This document shows positions 1 to 11,219 of a stretch of 64,000 bases of DNA, one piece after another. The notes under the pieces are model-generated. The model saw nothing but the letters and a program-made list of their open reading frames with translations. It was not told where the DNA came from and searched no databases. The number at the start of each line of letters is the position of its first letter. Positions within the stretch are counted from its first letter, which is position 1. This stretch comes from Cordia subcordata (lineage: Eukaryota; Streptophyta; Magnoliopsida; Boraginales; Cordiaceae), in the NCBI GenBank assembly GCA_028554755.1, contig JAPTOF010000007.1, positions 12,633,001-12,697,000 on the forward strand, read 5' to 3'. Position numbers and translations under genes: made by a program.

Positions 1-1230
1 CCTCTTCATGTGGTTTCTATTTGCACCTTGTAATGATTTTTCAAAGGTATAATCCCATTAGCTGCATCATTTCTTAATTCTCTATTACGATAAGACATCT
101 AGCCTTTTGGACTTTCTCAGAACTTCTCAAAATGTTCCCAATATATAGACCTATAAGTTATTTCTTTTATCTCCTTTTTCTCTTTTTCCTTTTTCCTTTT
201 CCTTGGCACATTTAGAGAATTAGTGATTCACCAAATATGTCAGTCCCCATAACATCATCAAGATCCATAGAATCATCACTTTCTTCAGTTGTTTTAAGAG
301 ACAAGCTTGAATGTAAATGAGTTTTTTAGAGGACCTAGGTGGTCTTGAGGATGTCATTTATGAAGAACAGAGAGAATATAAAGCATGAGTTTGCTATTCA
401 GAATTTAAGATTGCTAAAGAAATCAAAATCATCCTATATTATTCATATGAACAAGTTTGAGCAAATATTTAGTAGAATAAACAAACAAAGCCAAACAAGC
501 CCAAATTCAATTTCTCTATCATTAGATTAAACAAAGCCAAACAAGCCAAATAAGCAAAGGTAAACAAGCCAAACTAGCAAAGAATACTTTGTCCTTTTTC
601 TAATTTCAATTTTTGCTCACAAATGAGATAACAAATTCTCTTTAAAATAAGCCAGACCTATGTACGCTTAAAATAAGATAACAGAATCAATTTTATGCTC
701 AATTTTTTTTCTATCCTTTTTAGCATTTCGATTTTTATGCTTAGAGTCTCAAACTTAGTTTTAAAATAAGATAATAGACTTAGTCTTAAAACAGTAGCAG
801 GAAAAGGGAAGAAGAAGAAGAACTAGAAGAAAAAGAAGAAGGACTTGCTGGGTGGTGCCGGCAAAGAATGACTTGGAGACGACACCGGAGACGATGCCGT
901 GGTTGAAGAAGAAAAAGTTGAAGATGATGACATGACCTTTGAGGAGGAGGAGGAGGAAGAAGAAGAAGAAGAAGAAAAGAAGCTTGGAAGTTGGAACGAT
1001 GCTACCCACTACTAGATGTTGGCCGTGGTGGTCGGTGCTGCAAGGGCCATGGTGGTCGATGCTCAGTGGTCTCTAGTTGGTGTCATGGTAGTATGGGTGT
1101 AAGGGCTATAGTGCTTTAGCAAGAGTGAAATGTTGAGTGAGGAATGAAAAATGAGATATTTTGATCTTAGGGATTAGGGCAATTTGCTAACTTAGTATTT
1201 TAGGGTATTATTTTAATTTAATTAAAAAAT
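1..1230. other. AT-rich intergenic DNA with a GAA/GAG microsatellite
   Basis: No gene is supported here. The stretch is AT-rich with short purine runs. A GAG/GAA trinucleotide tract at about 941-976 makes the minus strand read as long runs of F and L, which explains the small ORF there. The tract 1014-1110 has several GGTGGTCG-like words but no coherent reading frame. Confidence 0.5.
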
Positions 1231-1400
1231 AAATTCGGGTACCCAATATCCGAATGGTAGTGAAAATGTTATATGTATCCTATCCTAAAATCTAGAAAAA
1301 AAAAATCGGATGTCGGATCGGATACATCCGAAATCTGAAAAAGGCTATTTTTACCTACCCGTTCGGATGCGGATGTAGATACGGAATGGATAGTCCCACT
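1210..1400. mobile_element. possible small DNA-transposon remnant
   Basis: The block between the gag fragment and the AT-rich left flank has repeated CCGAA/GGATAT/CCGAAC words, such as GGGTACCCAATATCCGAA near 1237 and CCCGTTCGGATGCGGATG near 1358. Sequences like this are common in short non-autonomous plant transposons. I cannot define the termini, so the call is tentative. Confidence 0.25.
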
Positions 1401-1402
1401 GC

Positions 1403-1705
1403 TAGGTTTAAGCGAATGAAGCCAATATTTGGTTTTGTCTTTCAAAAAGAAGGGAAAAATCCTAAGTTTAATTGCATCATCATCAATTCCCCTAACTTTA
1501 AAAGTGGAACATACCTCAAGAAATTCATTCAAATGATGGTAGAGATTTTCATTATAAGGCCCTGAAACATGGGAAGCATCTGCAAAATATAAAGCTTAAT
1601 TTCGAAAGTTGCATCATCGACATTGGGTAGTGCAATAGCAGGAGGTGCATCATAATCTCCAAGAATAAAGGAGCCCCTAATGGCTTGGGTTTAATTGTTA
1701 GACAT
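1403..1705 (-). pseudogene. gypsy gag fragment, frameshifted
   Basis: This is a broken retrotransposon gag read on the minus strand from an ATG at 1705-1703. The start reads MSNN, then a TAA, then a block with the typical Tat/Athila opening (EIK, LQMLP, FQGL). After a frame change it reads MNEFLEVCSTFKVRG, then LRIFPFFLKDK and WLHSL, the conserved core of the retrotransposon gag family. It lies about 340 bases downstream of a tRNA-Asp-type primer site in the same orientation, as expected for a Ty3-gypsy element. No pol follows to the left, so the element is truncated near 1400, where an unrelated sequence begins. Confidence 0.7.
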
Positions 1706-2046
1706 ATACAATTTGAGCTCACTCCCTAAAAACTAAAAGAACTGAATAAAATAATAAAAATAAAGCACAGTAAAATAATGAGTTATCTAAATTTAAAAAA
1801 AATAAAAAGATTAACAAAGAAAATAAAAAAATTTACGATAACACAAAATAAAATAATGAAAACAAAAGAAAAAAATAACTAGAAACAACGTTAAGCTAAA
1901 TACAGTAAATTTAAAAACTAATTAACTAAAGAAATTAAAAATTTTTATTTTTTTTTAGTTTTCTTTCAAAAAAAAGCAATGAAAATAGCAAAACAAAAAA
2001 TGCAAAAACTGAAGAAAAAAAATTCCTAACAGCCTGACGCCAATTC

Positions 2047-2063
2047 CCCGACAACGTCGCCAA
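2047..2063 (-). promoter_or_regulatory. primer binding site, tRNA-Asp type
   Basis: On the minus strand the sequence TGGCGACGTTGTCGGGG matches the complement of the 3' end of plant tRNA-Asp plus CCA (TGGCGCCGTTGCCGGGG) at 15 of 17 positions. It sits 6 bases from the likely LTR edge at 2070 and upstream of the gag fragment. tRNA-Asp primers are typical of plant Tat/Athila-type Ty3-gypsy elements. Confidence 0.75.
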
Positions 2064-2069
2064 AAAATT

Positions 2070-3105
2070 TGACCATGTCATTTTATGGCCATATAATAAT
2101 AGTTAAATCAGTCAACAACAAAGTTACAAAATTGATCCTCTTTATCACACAAATGAAACTTGAGGGTCGAACCACAGGAAATCAAGATTGTTATTAGGAG
2201 TTAAAAACAAATGAAAATAAATTCTAAACTAAAATTGAAACTTTAAAATAACTAAGTTAAAGACTATATGAGAGAATTTTTAAATTAAAAAAAAAGAGAA
2301 TTAATAAAAGAAAATAATTAAAATAAAATCATAGAAATCAACCACAAAAATTGAGAGAATTAAATTTATGGGAACGCGATTCAGAGTGATAACAAGAAAA
2401 TGATTCAATTCATGTTCGACAACTTTGGGATTTCCAATTAAGTACCTACGATTAGGTTACAAGCTTTAATGCAACTAGATTAATTAACTAAAGTTATTGG
2501 AGCATAGTCTATCTCAATGGCATAAATTATCTCTCACTTAACTCTAATTAACTAATCTAACAGGTCTTAGAAAATTAATTGAGGCTATAAAGGCACAAAC
2601 TATCTCAATGGCATAACATATCACAATTGTCAAACAACTAATTAAATCTAGCCTTGTTGATTGGTCTATATTCGTATTTAAAAGAACCTACAAGATTTCT
2701 ATATAGCAAACGGTATAAAGTCTTGACTAATGAAAATTAGCTAAAAGCATAATAATGATTAACCAAGAATTTAATAACAATAAAATCCAAATACAAATAA
2801 TCAAATAAATTCCAAAGAATCCAAAATATAAATAAAAAATAATCACTAACTACCAACTCGAATCATAGGATTTAGTTCATAATAAAATTTAAAATTAAAA
2901 AAGGAAAAGAAAACTCATCACATTATTCATAGATAAATAATCTTTGAAGTTTCTTGCCCAAAATCTCTCTAGGAACTGTTGAGAATTCGCTCAATTTAAT
3001 CTCACAAATTTTCTAGTTTTTTTGTAAAGGAAAGAGAAGAAAAGGAACGAAATAAGAAATTGCTAAAGCTGTACGACACTGTCTCCTTCTCATTTGTGCG
3101 TTTGG
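2070..3105 (-). mobile_element. 5' LTR of the truncated gypsy element (outer edge uncertain)
   Basis: The sequence right of the primer site begins with TGACCATGTC. It carries features typical of this LTR type, such as the GATTCAGAGTGATAAC and TTCATGTTCGACAAC words near 2380-2425. It is AT-rich and non-coding. The outer edge cannot be fixed because it runs into an AT microsatellite at 3109. No partner LTR is present in the window. Confidence 0.5.
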
Positions 3106-3108
3106 TGC

Positions 3109-3132
3109 ATATATATATATATATATATATAT
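3109..3132. repeat. (AT)n microsatellite
   Basis: An uninterrupted AT dinucleotide run. Similar runs occur at 4667-4687, 24797-24822 (inside solo LTR E) and 63469-63489 (leader of element K). Confidence 0.95.
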
Positions 3133-5354
3133 CTATACTATATAATAAAACAAAAAAAACTGTAATTTCGTGCTGTCAAGTGGCACTCGATATGACAAGA
3201 TTTCTATAATTACTTATCAATATATATGCCCATTCTTGGGTCATTTTTTTGTTTTCCATCATTTATTCAGTTCTATTCCTATATTAAGCATTTTAAATTA
3301 ATTAATATTATGTCTTTTCTCTGTATATATTAATCATTATTTTATTAATTTCATAATATATAATTATTTCAGTAATTATTTAAAAAGATACAAAAACTCT
3401 ATAATTTTAATATATCAAATTATATATGTCACTCCTCGTGCATCACACAGGTATCACATTAATAAATATATACGTAGATGGAAGGCACCGACTTCAAAAT
3501 TCCCTTAAGATAAGTTACGTCTTTTTCTCCATATTTCTTTGGCCAAGTGGACCCCATCATAAATGGTAAGAAATTAGATTACTTCCGACGATTGACCAGG
3601 ATCTAAATCTTGAATTTTTATTCCAAAACAATGCGTCCCACAACTTTTCTTTATTTTGTCTTTTTATGTTTAAAGCTTTAAGTGCAGTTTAGACCATGTT
3701 CTCATTCGAATTAGCCTAAACTCCCAACTAAAAAATTGTTTGTAGCTATCAATTTAAGCTTGTTGTAGAATCTTGAATCACCTAAAATGGTGCTCCGAGC
3801 TTAATTTATGAATTTTTTTGTGAAACCATGCCTTAGTCCCGCAAATTTTTTCACTTTTAGCTTCCCTTTTCTCGCTCTAATTTCTTTGTTTTAGCTCCAA
3901 ATTGTTTTATTCGTTTTCAAACCTGTATTATACCAAAAATTAAATTAGATTCTCAATTTAGCATCAATTAACGATATGATGCAATTAAATTAAAAGGGTT
4001 TTATTATGAAATTAACAAAAGTTATCACCATTTGAGAAGAAACTTCCCTCGCTGAGCTTTTACCCAAACTTTGAACAAGTTGTTGTTTGGTGATATCGTA
4101 TTTTTCTTCAAGAAAATTCCCCAAACCGACCCAAGGTGGGCACTCTTTCCTTGCCTCCTCAATTTTAGCATCTAATTCATCCAAGGAAGAGTAAACTTGA
4201 GCTTGCGAATTCAATGGTGAAGAAACACTAGCCATGGACGAATTTGTATGGTCTTTAAGGCTGCCATAAGGAGATTGTATACCTTACTTGAGATAGAGTG
4301 GCCATCATTCAATTCTTCAAAGAAAACTGATCCTTCAAGTCCAAGAGAATGATTTGGACAAACTTTTTTTGCTACTTTTGTTGCTAATCAAGCACTAACA
4401 CAAGTTTTTGATGCAAAAGATCTTTTCTTTTTTTCCATATGTGAGGGAGTTGATGTTGGTCAATGGAGTGTGGTGGTGGTCAATGAAGAGAGATGTAAGA
4501 GCATTTAGTGTTTAGTAAGAGAAAGTCTCTGGCCCCCCTATTAAGTTGCTATGCTATCCTGGTTTCAACTTTTAAACTCACTTAAATCACTTTTAAATGT
4601 CTAAAAATTAGATAAATAGACTCAAAAACTGTAAAGGGTCCATTTGAATTTGTTTATTTTAAGTAATATATATATATATATATATATTTATTGAACAAAA
4701 ATGTTTTTCTATAATCTCAAAAATAGTGACTTCTCTAAAAGTATTTTGTGTTTATTTTTATTTTTTCTTAAGAGTCAATCCAAACAAAAGCAAAAATATT
4801 AAGTCTTTTTTATTTTAAAAAAAATATGTTCCCCTAAAAATAATCCAATCCCAATAGGTTTAAAAAAGTCAATAAAGAGCTTCACATTCAATTGATTCAT
4901 AAGGATGAGTTTAAAAAGGGACAATACTTGGAAGCCTAGCATTACAGCTAATGATAGCAATTGTATATCCAAAAATATACCAAGTTGTTAATTGTATTTG
5001 TCAAGTTGATTAGGAAAAATCTTTCAAACTGCTGGTTATTCTAATGACTATACTTTAGTACGAGAAGTGTATGGGGTTCACGCACTTGTGGAGTCTTCAA
5101 AAACAAATTAGTCGCTCTTTTATTGTTATAACCTCCAAAGCATCCAAATATTATTACTATTACTATATCCATATTAGAGAAATTGGTCAACATCCCAGTG
5201 ATCGCAATTATATTATACACCTACATTATTATAAACTTAGAAGTACAAAGTACACTGGCCAATAAATCTCACAATCTAGTAGTCGAATTAAAGTCAAATT
5301 TTACGAGTTCACTCTCCTCATACTGACAAACACAACATAACAATTTGATCATCG
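3133..5354. other. AT-rich intergenic DNA, one unexplained short ORF
   Basis: No gene is recognised. An 81-codon frame on the minus strand (4235-3990) begins MASVSSPLNSQAQVY and has acidic and lysine-rich stretches. I find no family for it, and codons upstream in other frames are broken, so it may be a decayed gene fragment or chance. An AT microsatellite lies at 4667-4687. Confidence 0.35.
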
Positions 5355-5655
5355 ATTAGACACCGATAGTACCTCTAACTATGAACTCCAAAATTATTCA
5401 TAGATTATAAATATATCATTCACAAGTTATTTTAAAAAGTCGTAAACAGTTAAATTATCATTATGAACATATGACATAAAGTTTTTTAATAATGAACAAA
5501 TTAAATTGTGAACATTTAAAAGTTTTAAACATAAATGTTAAAATTGTAAATATATAATATGTGATTTGTAAATAATTAAAATGTGTGAACGTATAGTATA
5601 AAAATTATAAATTTATAATAACAAAATTGTGAATGTACTGCTACCGGATGTACAA
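5355..5655. mobile_element. possible MITE-like inverted-repeat element
   Basis: The two ends mirror each other imperfectly. CACCGATAGTAC at the left resembles the reverse complement of GTACTGCTACCGG at the right. Just outside, GAACTCCAAAATTAT on the left (5383 on) mirrors ATAATTTTTGGAGTTC (5669-5684). The interior is very AT-rich with repeated AATTGTGAAC/AAATTATAAA words. No coding capacity. The boundaries are approximate. Confidence 0.35.
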
Positions 5656-6834
5656 TGCTAAGTGGACATATAATTTTTGGAGTTCACAAAATCCAATCCC
5701 TGGTTATGGTATCTAGGGAATCTTTGAGATTCAAAATGGAAGCATATCCAAATAACTTCTTGAGTGGTGCCACAACCTTATCTATTTATCAGCTTGTCGG
5801 ACCAAAAAAAGATGGTCTATTCTTTTTCTCCAATCTCTTTCACTTATAGATCTCTTCACCTCAACTAGTAAATATATTATCCAGCTAACTAAAATCAGTT
5901 CCCATTACAGGTCATTGGGCAGAGCATACAAAGGTTGGATATGGCTAATGACTCCTGGAATTACGTATAAGACCCGTTTCAATCGATCTTTTAATAGGAA
6001 AGTACTTTTTGTTAAAAAAATTACATCTCTATTTTATAATAAATATATAAATTGACGGTCAAAAACACCGAAGCTCCAAAAAGAAAACCTTAAATTGAAT
6101 TTTTCTCCAAAAAAATCAAAATTCTTAAAGTTTATACAAGAAAAAGAGATTTCTAAAAAATAATCCAAAATAAAGGACTAAGTCAAAAAAAAAAAATCCA
6201 AAAGGAACCCTAAACTCCGCACAATCAACATGCAAAACTGCACCATGCATGCCTGCAAATATCCATTTCTTTTGTATTTCAAAACCCTATTTTAATGAGA
6301 TTTCAAACTCATGTAATCACTCATAAAAAAATAATTTTAACCATTTGACCTATTCTGAAAACCTGAGCAAATATCCATTTGAGAGAGGAATGGCCAATGC
6401 ATAGGGTGAACCCACTTGTGGTCATCTTGTTAGGTATCTCAGCAAATCCTTTCATAAAAGGATCCTTCACATTAACATATGAAACCAACGTTTGTATTAA
6501 TGGGGGTCGAGTGTAAATAGTCTAGAATCACGAAATAAGTCCAAGTCCTCATCAAACACTACTTGTCTTCAACATGGGTTTAAGCTTAGAACTCAAGCAA
6601 AATATGCAAGTCTAAATTCTATGAGAAAATAATACAATATGAAACAATAAAGAAGTAGATGAAATAGCCAAAAATGTTATATTTAACTTGAAAATAAGCC
6701 GTTCATTCTAGATAATGTTTACAAAGAATTATGCTAAGAGTAATCTGCATGCTTACTTCTTTTCGCAAAAAAGAATACATGGTGAAGAAATTAACTAGAG
6801 AAAATGGAAAAGAATATAACTTTCCCAATGAGTC
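5656..6834. other. intergenic DNA upstream of the SIS-like gene
   Basis: AT-rich, no recognisable gene, RNA or repeat. The right end merges into the proposed promoter of the gene starting at 7100. Confidence 0.4.
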
Positions 6835-6961
6835 CACGTGAGTGGCGCATCATATATATGCACAGGTCTACACAAAGAGGTGTTATCAATCAAGTATGGG
6901 AAATTCTTATTGCTTGTTGAGTCAATATTGAGTTTTGACTACACCTGTGATCTTTCACGTG
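6835..6961 (+). promoter_or_regulatory. proposed promoter with two G-boxes and a TATA-like site
   Basis: CACGTG occurs at 6835-6840 in the context CCACGTGAG and again at 6956-6961. A TATATATG stretch lies at about 6849. They lie 140-265 bases upstream of the start codon at 7100. G-boxes of the CACGTG type are bound by bZIP and bHLH factors, and CCACGTG also matches the ABA-response core. A pyrimidine-rich stretch ending TTTACAG just before 7072 looks like the acceptor of a 5'UTR intron. The transcription start is inferred, not shown. Confidence 0.45.
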
Positions 6962-7099
6962 CTGTGCATGTGGGAGAGAGATCCTCTCATATTCAACGTT
7001 TTCGCTTTCTTTTAGAAATAAATATCTTTTGGACTTTTTGAATTGGTTATTTTTGTGTTAAAACTTTACAGTTAGAAGGTTGCAGAACATTGGAAGTTA

Positions 7100-8968
7100 A
7101 TGGACAGCAAGAAGATAAGGGGCTCATCATTTACTAATGATCTTTTTGGTGCCAAGGAGTCATCTCAACCTTGTTCAACATCGACTGGGATTTTCTCCAC
7201 AATCTTTCCAACTCCATCGTCGGTATAAATTGTTTTGTTACTGTTTTACGTTGCATATTTGTTTAATTATATTGTTCAGTGTTCCATTTTGGTGTTCTTA
7301 TTAGTTCAATCTAGTTTTGTGTTTCCACTCATATATATATATTGTTTCACAGCAAGTTTGTCTGGGCCCTTTTGCTGTTTGATTACCCAGACTGGTATTA
7401 AATCTGCATGGTATTTTGTGTTAGCTGTAAATTATGAACTCAAAATGATTCCCAAGAAAATGAAACACCACTTTGAATACTTATCAAGAACCAGATTTTC
7501 CATCATAGAGGTGTCAAGGCAGACTTTCAGAGATCTTTATGATGCGCCTGAGAGAGGTTTTATGTAAGAGCATTAAAATGGTACATAATTTCATGCAGCA
7601 AATATATGATCATTTAAAACTTTTTGGTGTTCGAACCCGGAGTTAGTTTAAATATATCAATTGTGAACTAAGGCTCTTAGGCATTAGAAGAAGATGACGG
7701 GGATGATTCAAGAATCAGAAACGATTAGAGCTCATGCTTGAATTTGCAAATTTCTTGAAAGTTTAAGAGCAAGAGAAGAACAAAAATTGCAAGTGATTCC
7801 AGTGATATACAATTTTATCTTATTTTAGTTCTCTTGTTCGAGTTATACCTTGCTGTAGTGTTACCCTCTAAACTTGCCAAAGTTTGTAGTTGGTGTCAAA
7901 AAAGTACAGCATCAAATATGCTGTGCCCAATAATTTTACAGAACAGGTTAACATACGGCATCTTTTTCTTACAATCTTCTGTTTCGCTATGTTATCGGCC
8001 GTGTTTGATGTCAGGTTGTTGGAAGGAACTCAACTTCTGACCTTTTGGGATCTCTAGAGAAGCAGTCCCCTGAGAGTCAGGCATGGAGCAGAGGAACTCC
8101 AGGTCTAGCGCGTTAGGCTCTCCTCTTCATTCTTTACGTGAAATGCCATTCCTTCTCTCAGAGAATTCAGTGTCCTATTAGAACATCGAAGATGGAGTTT
8201 GCACGGTGGTATTAAATTTTGAGGACTAATATGCTGCTTATTTGTTTAGTATTCTGCATTTTGTTGTATAGTCCTGCTGTGGAAACTGAAATTGTTTCTG
8301 CTTTGTTTATTGATGATGTTTCTTCAATTGTTTATATTTATCCAAGTCTAGTTCTACTAAGTACGAGCTACATCTAGTTTTCTCTTCTGCAGCATCAATA
8401 AGGACGACTTTTTCTTTACCTTCTCCTAAAACTGCCACTTTGTGCTAACCATGTATTTATGAATCTAGAAAGCAGCTTCTCTAGGTACGGTATCTGGAAT
8501 ATTGATGCCTAAAGTTTCTTGTTCTTGTGTAGATGATACGACTACAAACTGGGAAGGTGTAAACCGTCCCAAATGTAACATGAAAGGGAGTTCGATCTGT
8601 CGGGAAAGGATCGAACCATGTCCATTAAGTTCATCTCTTTACTACGGTGGGCAAGAAGATATGTATGTCCAGTCTTCCAGTGCTCAAACAGTGGGATCGT
8701 ATGCTAAGGTAAGCTTCATTTCTAAGATAAAAAGACATTTTATTTATGATAAGTTGATATACACTTGAATAGCTAATCTAAGAACCTTTGATTGGATCAG
8801 TACAAGAAAATTGAGGGAGAAGATGATCCAAGTGGAGACAATTCACAGAGTGCTTCAAGAGGGAATTGGTGGCAAGGTCTAATTCTGCTTTACATAATTC
8901 ACCCATTAGAGGAATATATAGCCTATTGGTCTAATGACACTATTTATGCAGGTTCACTTTATTACTAG
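7100..8968 (+). CDS. SIS-like serine-rich protein, five exons, 179 aa
   Basis: A complete spliced gene. The exons are 7100-7222, 8015-8102, 8473-8708, 8801-8876 and 8952-8968. Every intron starts GT and ends AG, and the exons sum to 540 bases, which is 179 codons plus TAG. The product opens MDSKKIRGSSFTNDLFGAKE, then GIFSTIFPTPSS. Exon 2 gives VVGRNSTSDLLGSLEKQSPE. Exon 3 holds RIEPCPLSSSLYYGGQEDMY. The C-terminus is SRGNWWQGSLYY. The GIFSxIFPP, EPC-LSSS-YYGGQ and RGNWWQGSLYY blocks are the signature of a small plant family that includes Arabidopsis At5g02020 (SIS, salt induced serine rich), known for a role in salt response; the molecular function is unknown. There is no signal peptide or membrane span. 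Exon 5 codes only GSLYY. The exon 3 acceptor was chosen to keep phase; one alternative nearby breaks the frame. It converges on the glycosyltransferase gene. Confidence 0.88.
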
Positions 8969-11219
8969 GATGAAGCTGCCATGCCCCAGGGCATTTACTT
9001 CTCTGTTTATTTATAAGGGTAAGTTAATAACCTAAGCCATTTTATGAACTGAGCATAAGACTATCTTCACTACAAGGTCCTTTCTGATGGAACTCGCTGC
9101 TTATGCTTTGGGATTGTTAGTGCTATATCAAGTTTCTTTTTGGATATCTCTGGACATTATTTCTATATGTAATACATATTTCTTATAGATTAGTGTTCAT
9201 GTCATTATGCAGCCAGAAAATACAACTATCGCAAGCAAACAATCACATATATGTCCATAATATGTATTTAATTGTGAAGATATATTGACATTTTGTTTCT
9301 TCTGTTGAGAGTCCGAGATGCCCATAACTATCTTCATTGTTAATCATGCTTCACTTGCTCTGAGGAAAGGAAAAGGAAATGATGAAGTATGATTGATTCT
9401 CCAAGAAATGTTTTCCCATAAAAGACTGTTACACGAGCCAGTACATTCAGCGAAAAAACTATGCCTGATTGCTTTAAGCACAATCTCCATATGTTATGTT
9501 TCTCTCTCTTATCACATTCTTAAGATTTCTCTTCACTAGTGTTCGGACTTTGGACTACTTTGAAGATTCTCAACTTTCTGAAGATATGCATCAGTGGAAC
9601 CTATCTTGATGACTTCCTACATGTAGAAACTCACTTGTTGCGTTGCTTACTTTTTCCTCTCTCCACTGATTAAGACATCACAGAATGTCTTTTATGTTAC
9701 TTAAAAGTTTCCTGAATTAGCCTGGAATTTGAGAAAACATTGTTCCTTATTAGTTATTAGGAGGTACATCCTGATGAAAAAGTTATATCAACCTAAATTA
9801 TTCATGTAAAAGCTTTTATGGTCATTACCTACAGAGACTCTAATATTCCCGAATTACCCATGTTCCTTTTATTCACTCTTTGAGCATTTACTGAACGAAC
9901 CTCTCATTTCCTTCATTGCAAACTTTCAGGGACTTCTAAATCCCCGCGGCCAGATCGATCTGGATTTTCCATGCAAAAGCTAAGCAGTAATTATTAGCAA
10001 CGTTATTGGGATGAACTTACAGTTTTTAGTATAGTTCTTCCAATCATGCACAAGCCTCCCATCCACATCTATGGTTGGTAACTACTTGGGATTTATTATG
10101 CAGTGCTACTCACTACTTGGGATTCATTATGCAGTGCTAGTCACTACTTGTAATGCTTTTAGACATATTGCACTGTTATCTTTATTGTATGAAGAGCTCT
10201 ATGGTTTTATATAATAAGAGGCTAAGAGCTAACATTGAAAAAGTATGTTGGTAATCTTATCTCCTAAGTTTTGAATGTGATAGAATTCATGTTATGGGAA
10301 ATTTGAGTTTTCTCAGTATACCCGCCGATGTTGCTTTCAGGAAAACTAGCATTTGCAATTGCTTTGGGTAGATAAGATTGTACTTGGCCAAGATCTTGAC
10401 CGAATCTTTTGCATTTATTTCTGGATCTCACTCTTGTGAGACAACATGTAATATGTCTTGTTACAGAACTAGGATTGGCATACTAAGGTGCAAAATTTTA
10501 AAGCTTTCCTATAAGGAGCTTAAAGTGATTATCCCTCTTAAAATGCAGACTATGCAACAGTATAGTATATGATTTCCTGTGCTCAATAGGCATATATTGA
10601 TCGTTTTCAATACAATTCTCTTAGAGGTCTACACGGAATATTTCTCTGTTTTCCAGACACTGAAACTAGTCACCTCTGAAGTGTGTACGAGTAGAATGTA
10701 TTAGACTCAGATTTTAGCTATAGTGCAACATTAATGTCCAAATCAATTCCAGACGATAGAAGAAACCAATGTTAAACTTAAGAGACACTTGAATCCTGCA
10801 AGAGAACAGCATAGAAATAGCAAACACGATTTGGAGTCTACCACAGTAGAAAGTATTCCTTCCTTGCTAGGTCACGGCTGTTCAGGTATGAACGATCTGC
10901 CCAGCTTTGCTAGAGGAATAAGCATTCTTGAACTGGTTTCTGAACAGTGAAGCCACCTTAATCGAAAACCTTTTGTTACTGATGGTACTGGAGTGGAACG
11001 GCTCTTTTATTCCTTTGAACCGTGTTATTATCTGGTCCTGTTGCCACGGATTTGTCAAGATGCAAGATATAGCCTCTTCAAGCATCTAGACTCTGAATCC
11101 TGCAATTGCTGATTTATGTTGAAAATCATGCTCAAATATGGAGCTATGAGAAAAAGGATTCCACTTTGAAACATTGATATCCAGCATAAAAATGTACAAG
11201 GAGCGCTGACCCTGCAATT
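8969..11219. other. 3' UTR and convergent intergenic region
   Basis: This region lies between two convergent genes. It must contain both 3' UTRs. I see no further conserved exon; the short frames at 10378-10572 (+) and 10882-11085 (-) have no recognisable family. A near-duplicate of CACTACTTGGGATT(T/C)ATTATG occurs at about 10081-10130. Confidence 0.45.

Noticed and set aside
761..1009. 82-codon ORF with long F/L runs
   Set aside because: Product of the GAA/GAG microsatellite on the other strand.
7235..7567. 110-codon + strand ORF
   Set aside because: It lies wholly in intron 1 (7223-8014) of the SIS-like gene and has no recognisable motif.
10882..11085. 67-codon minus-strand ORF downstream of the glycosyltransferase
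   Set aside because: No family recognised; lies where the 3' UTR is expected and has no splice link to the gene.
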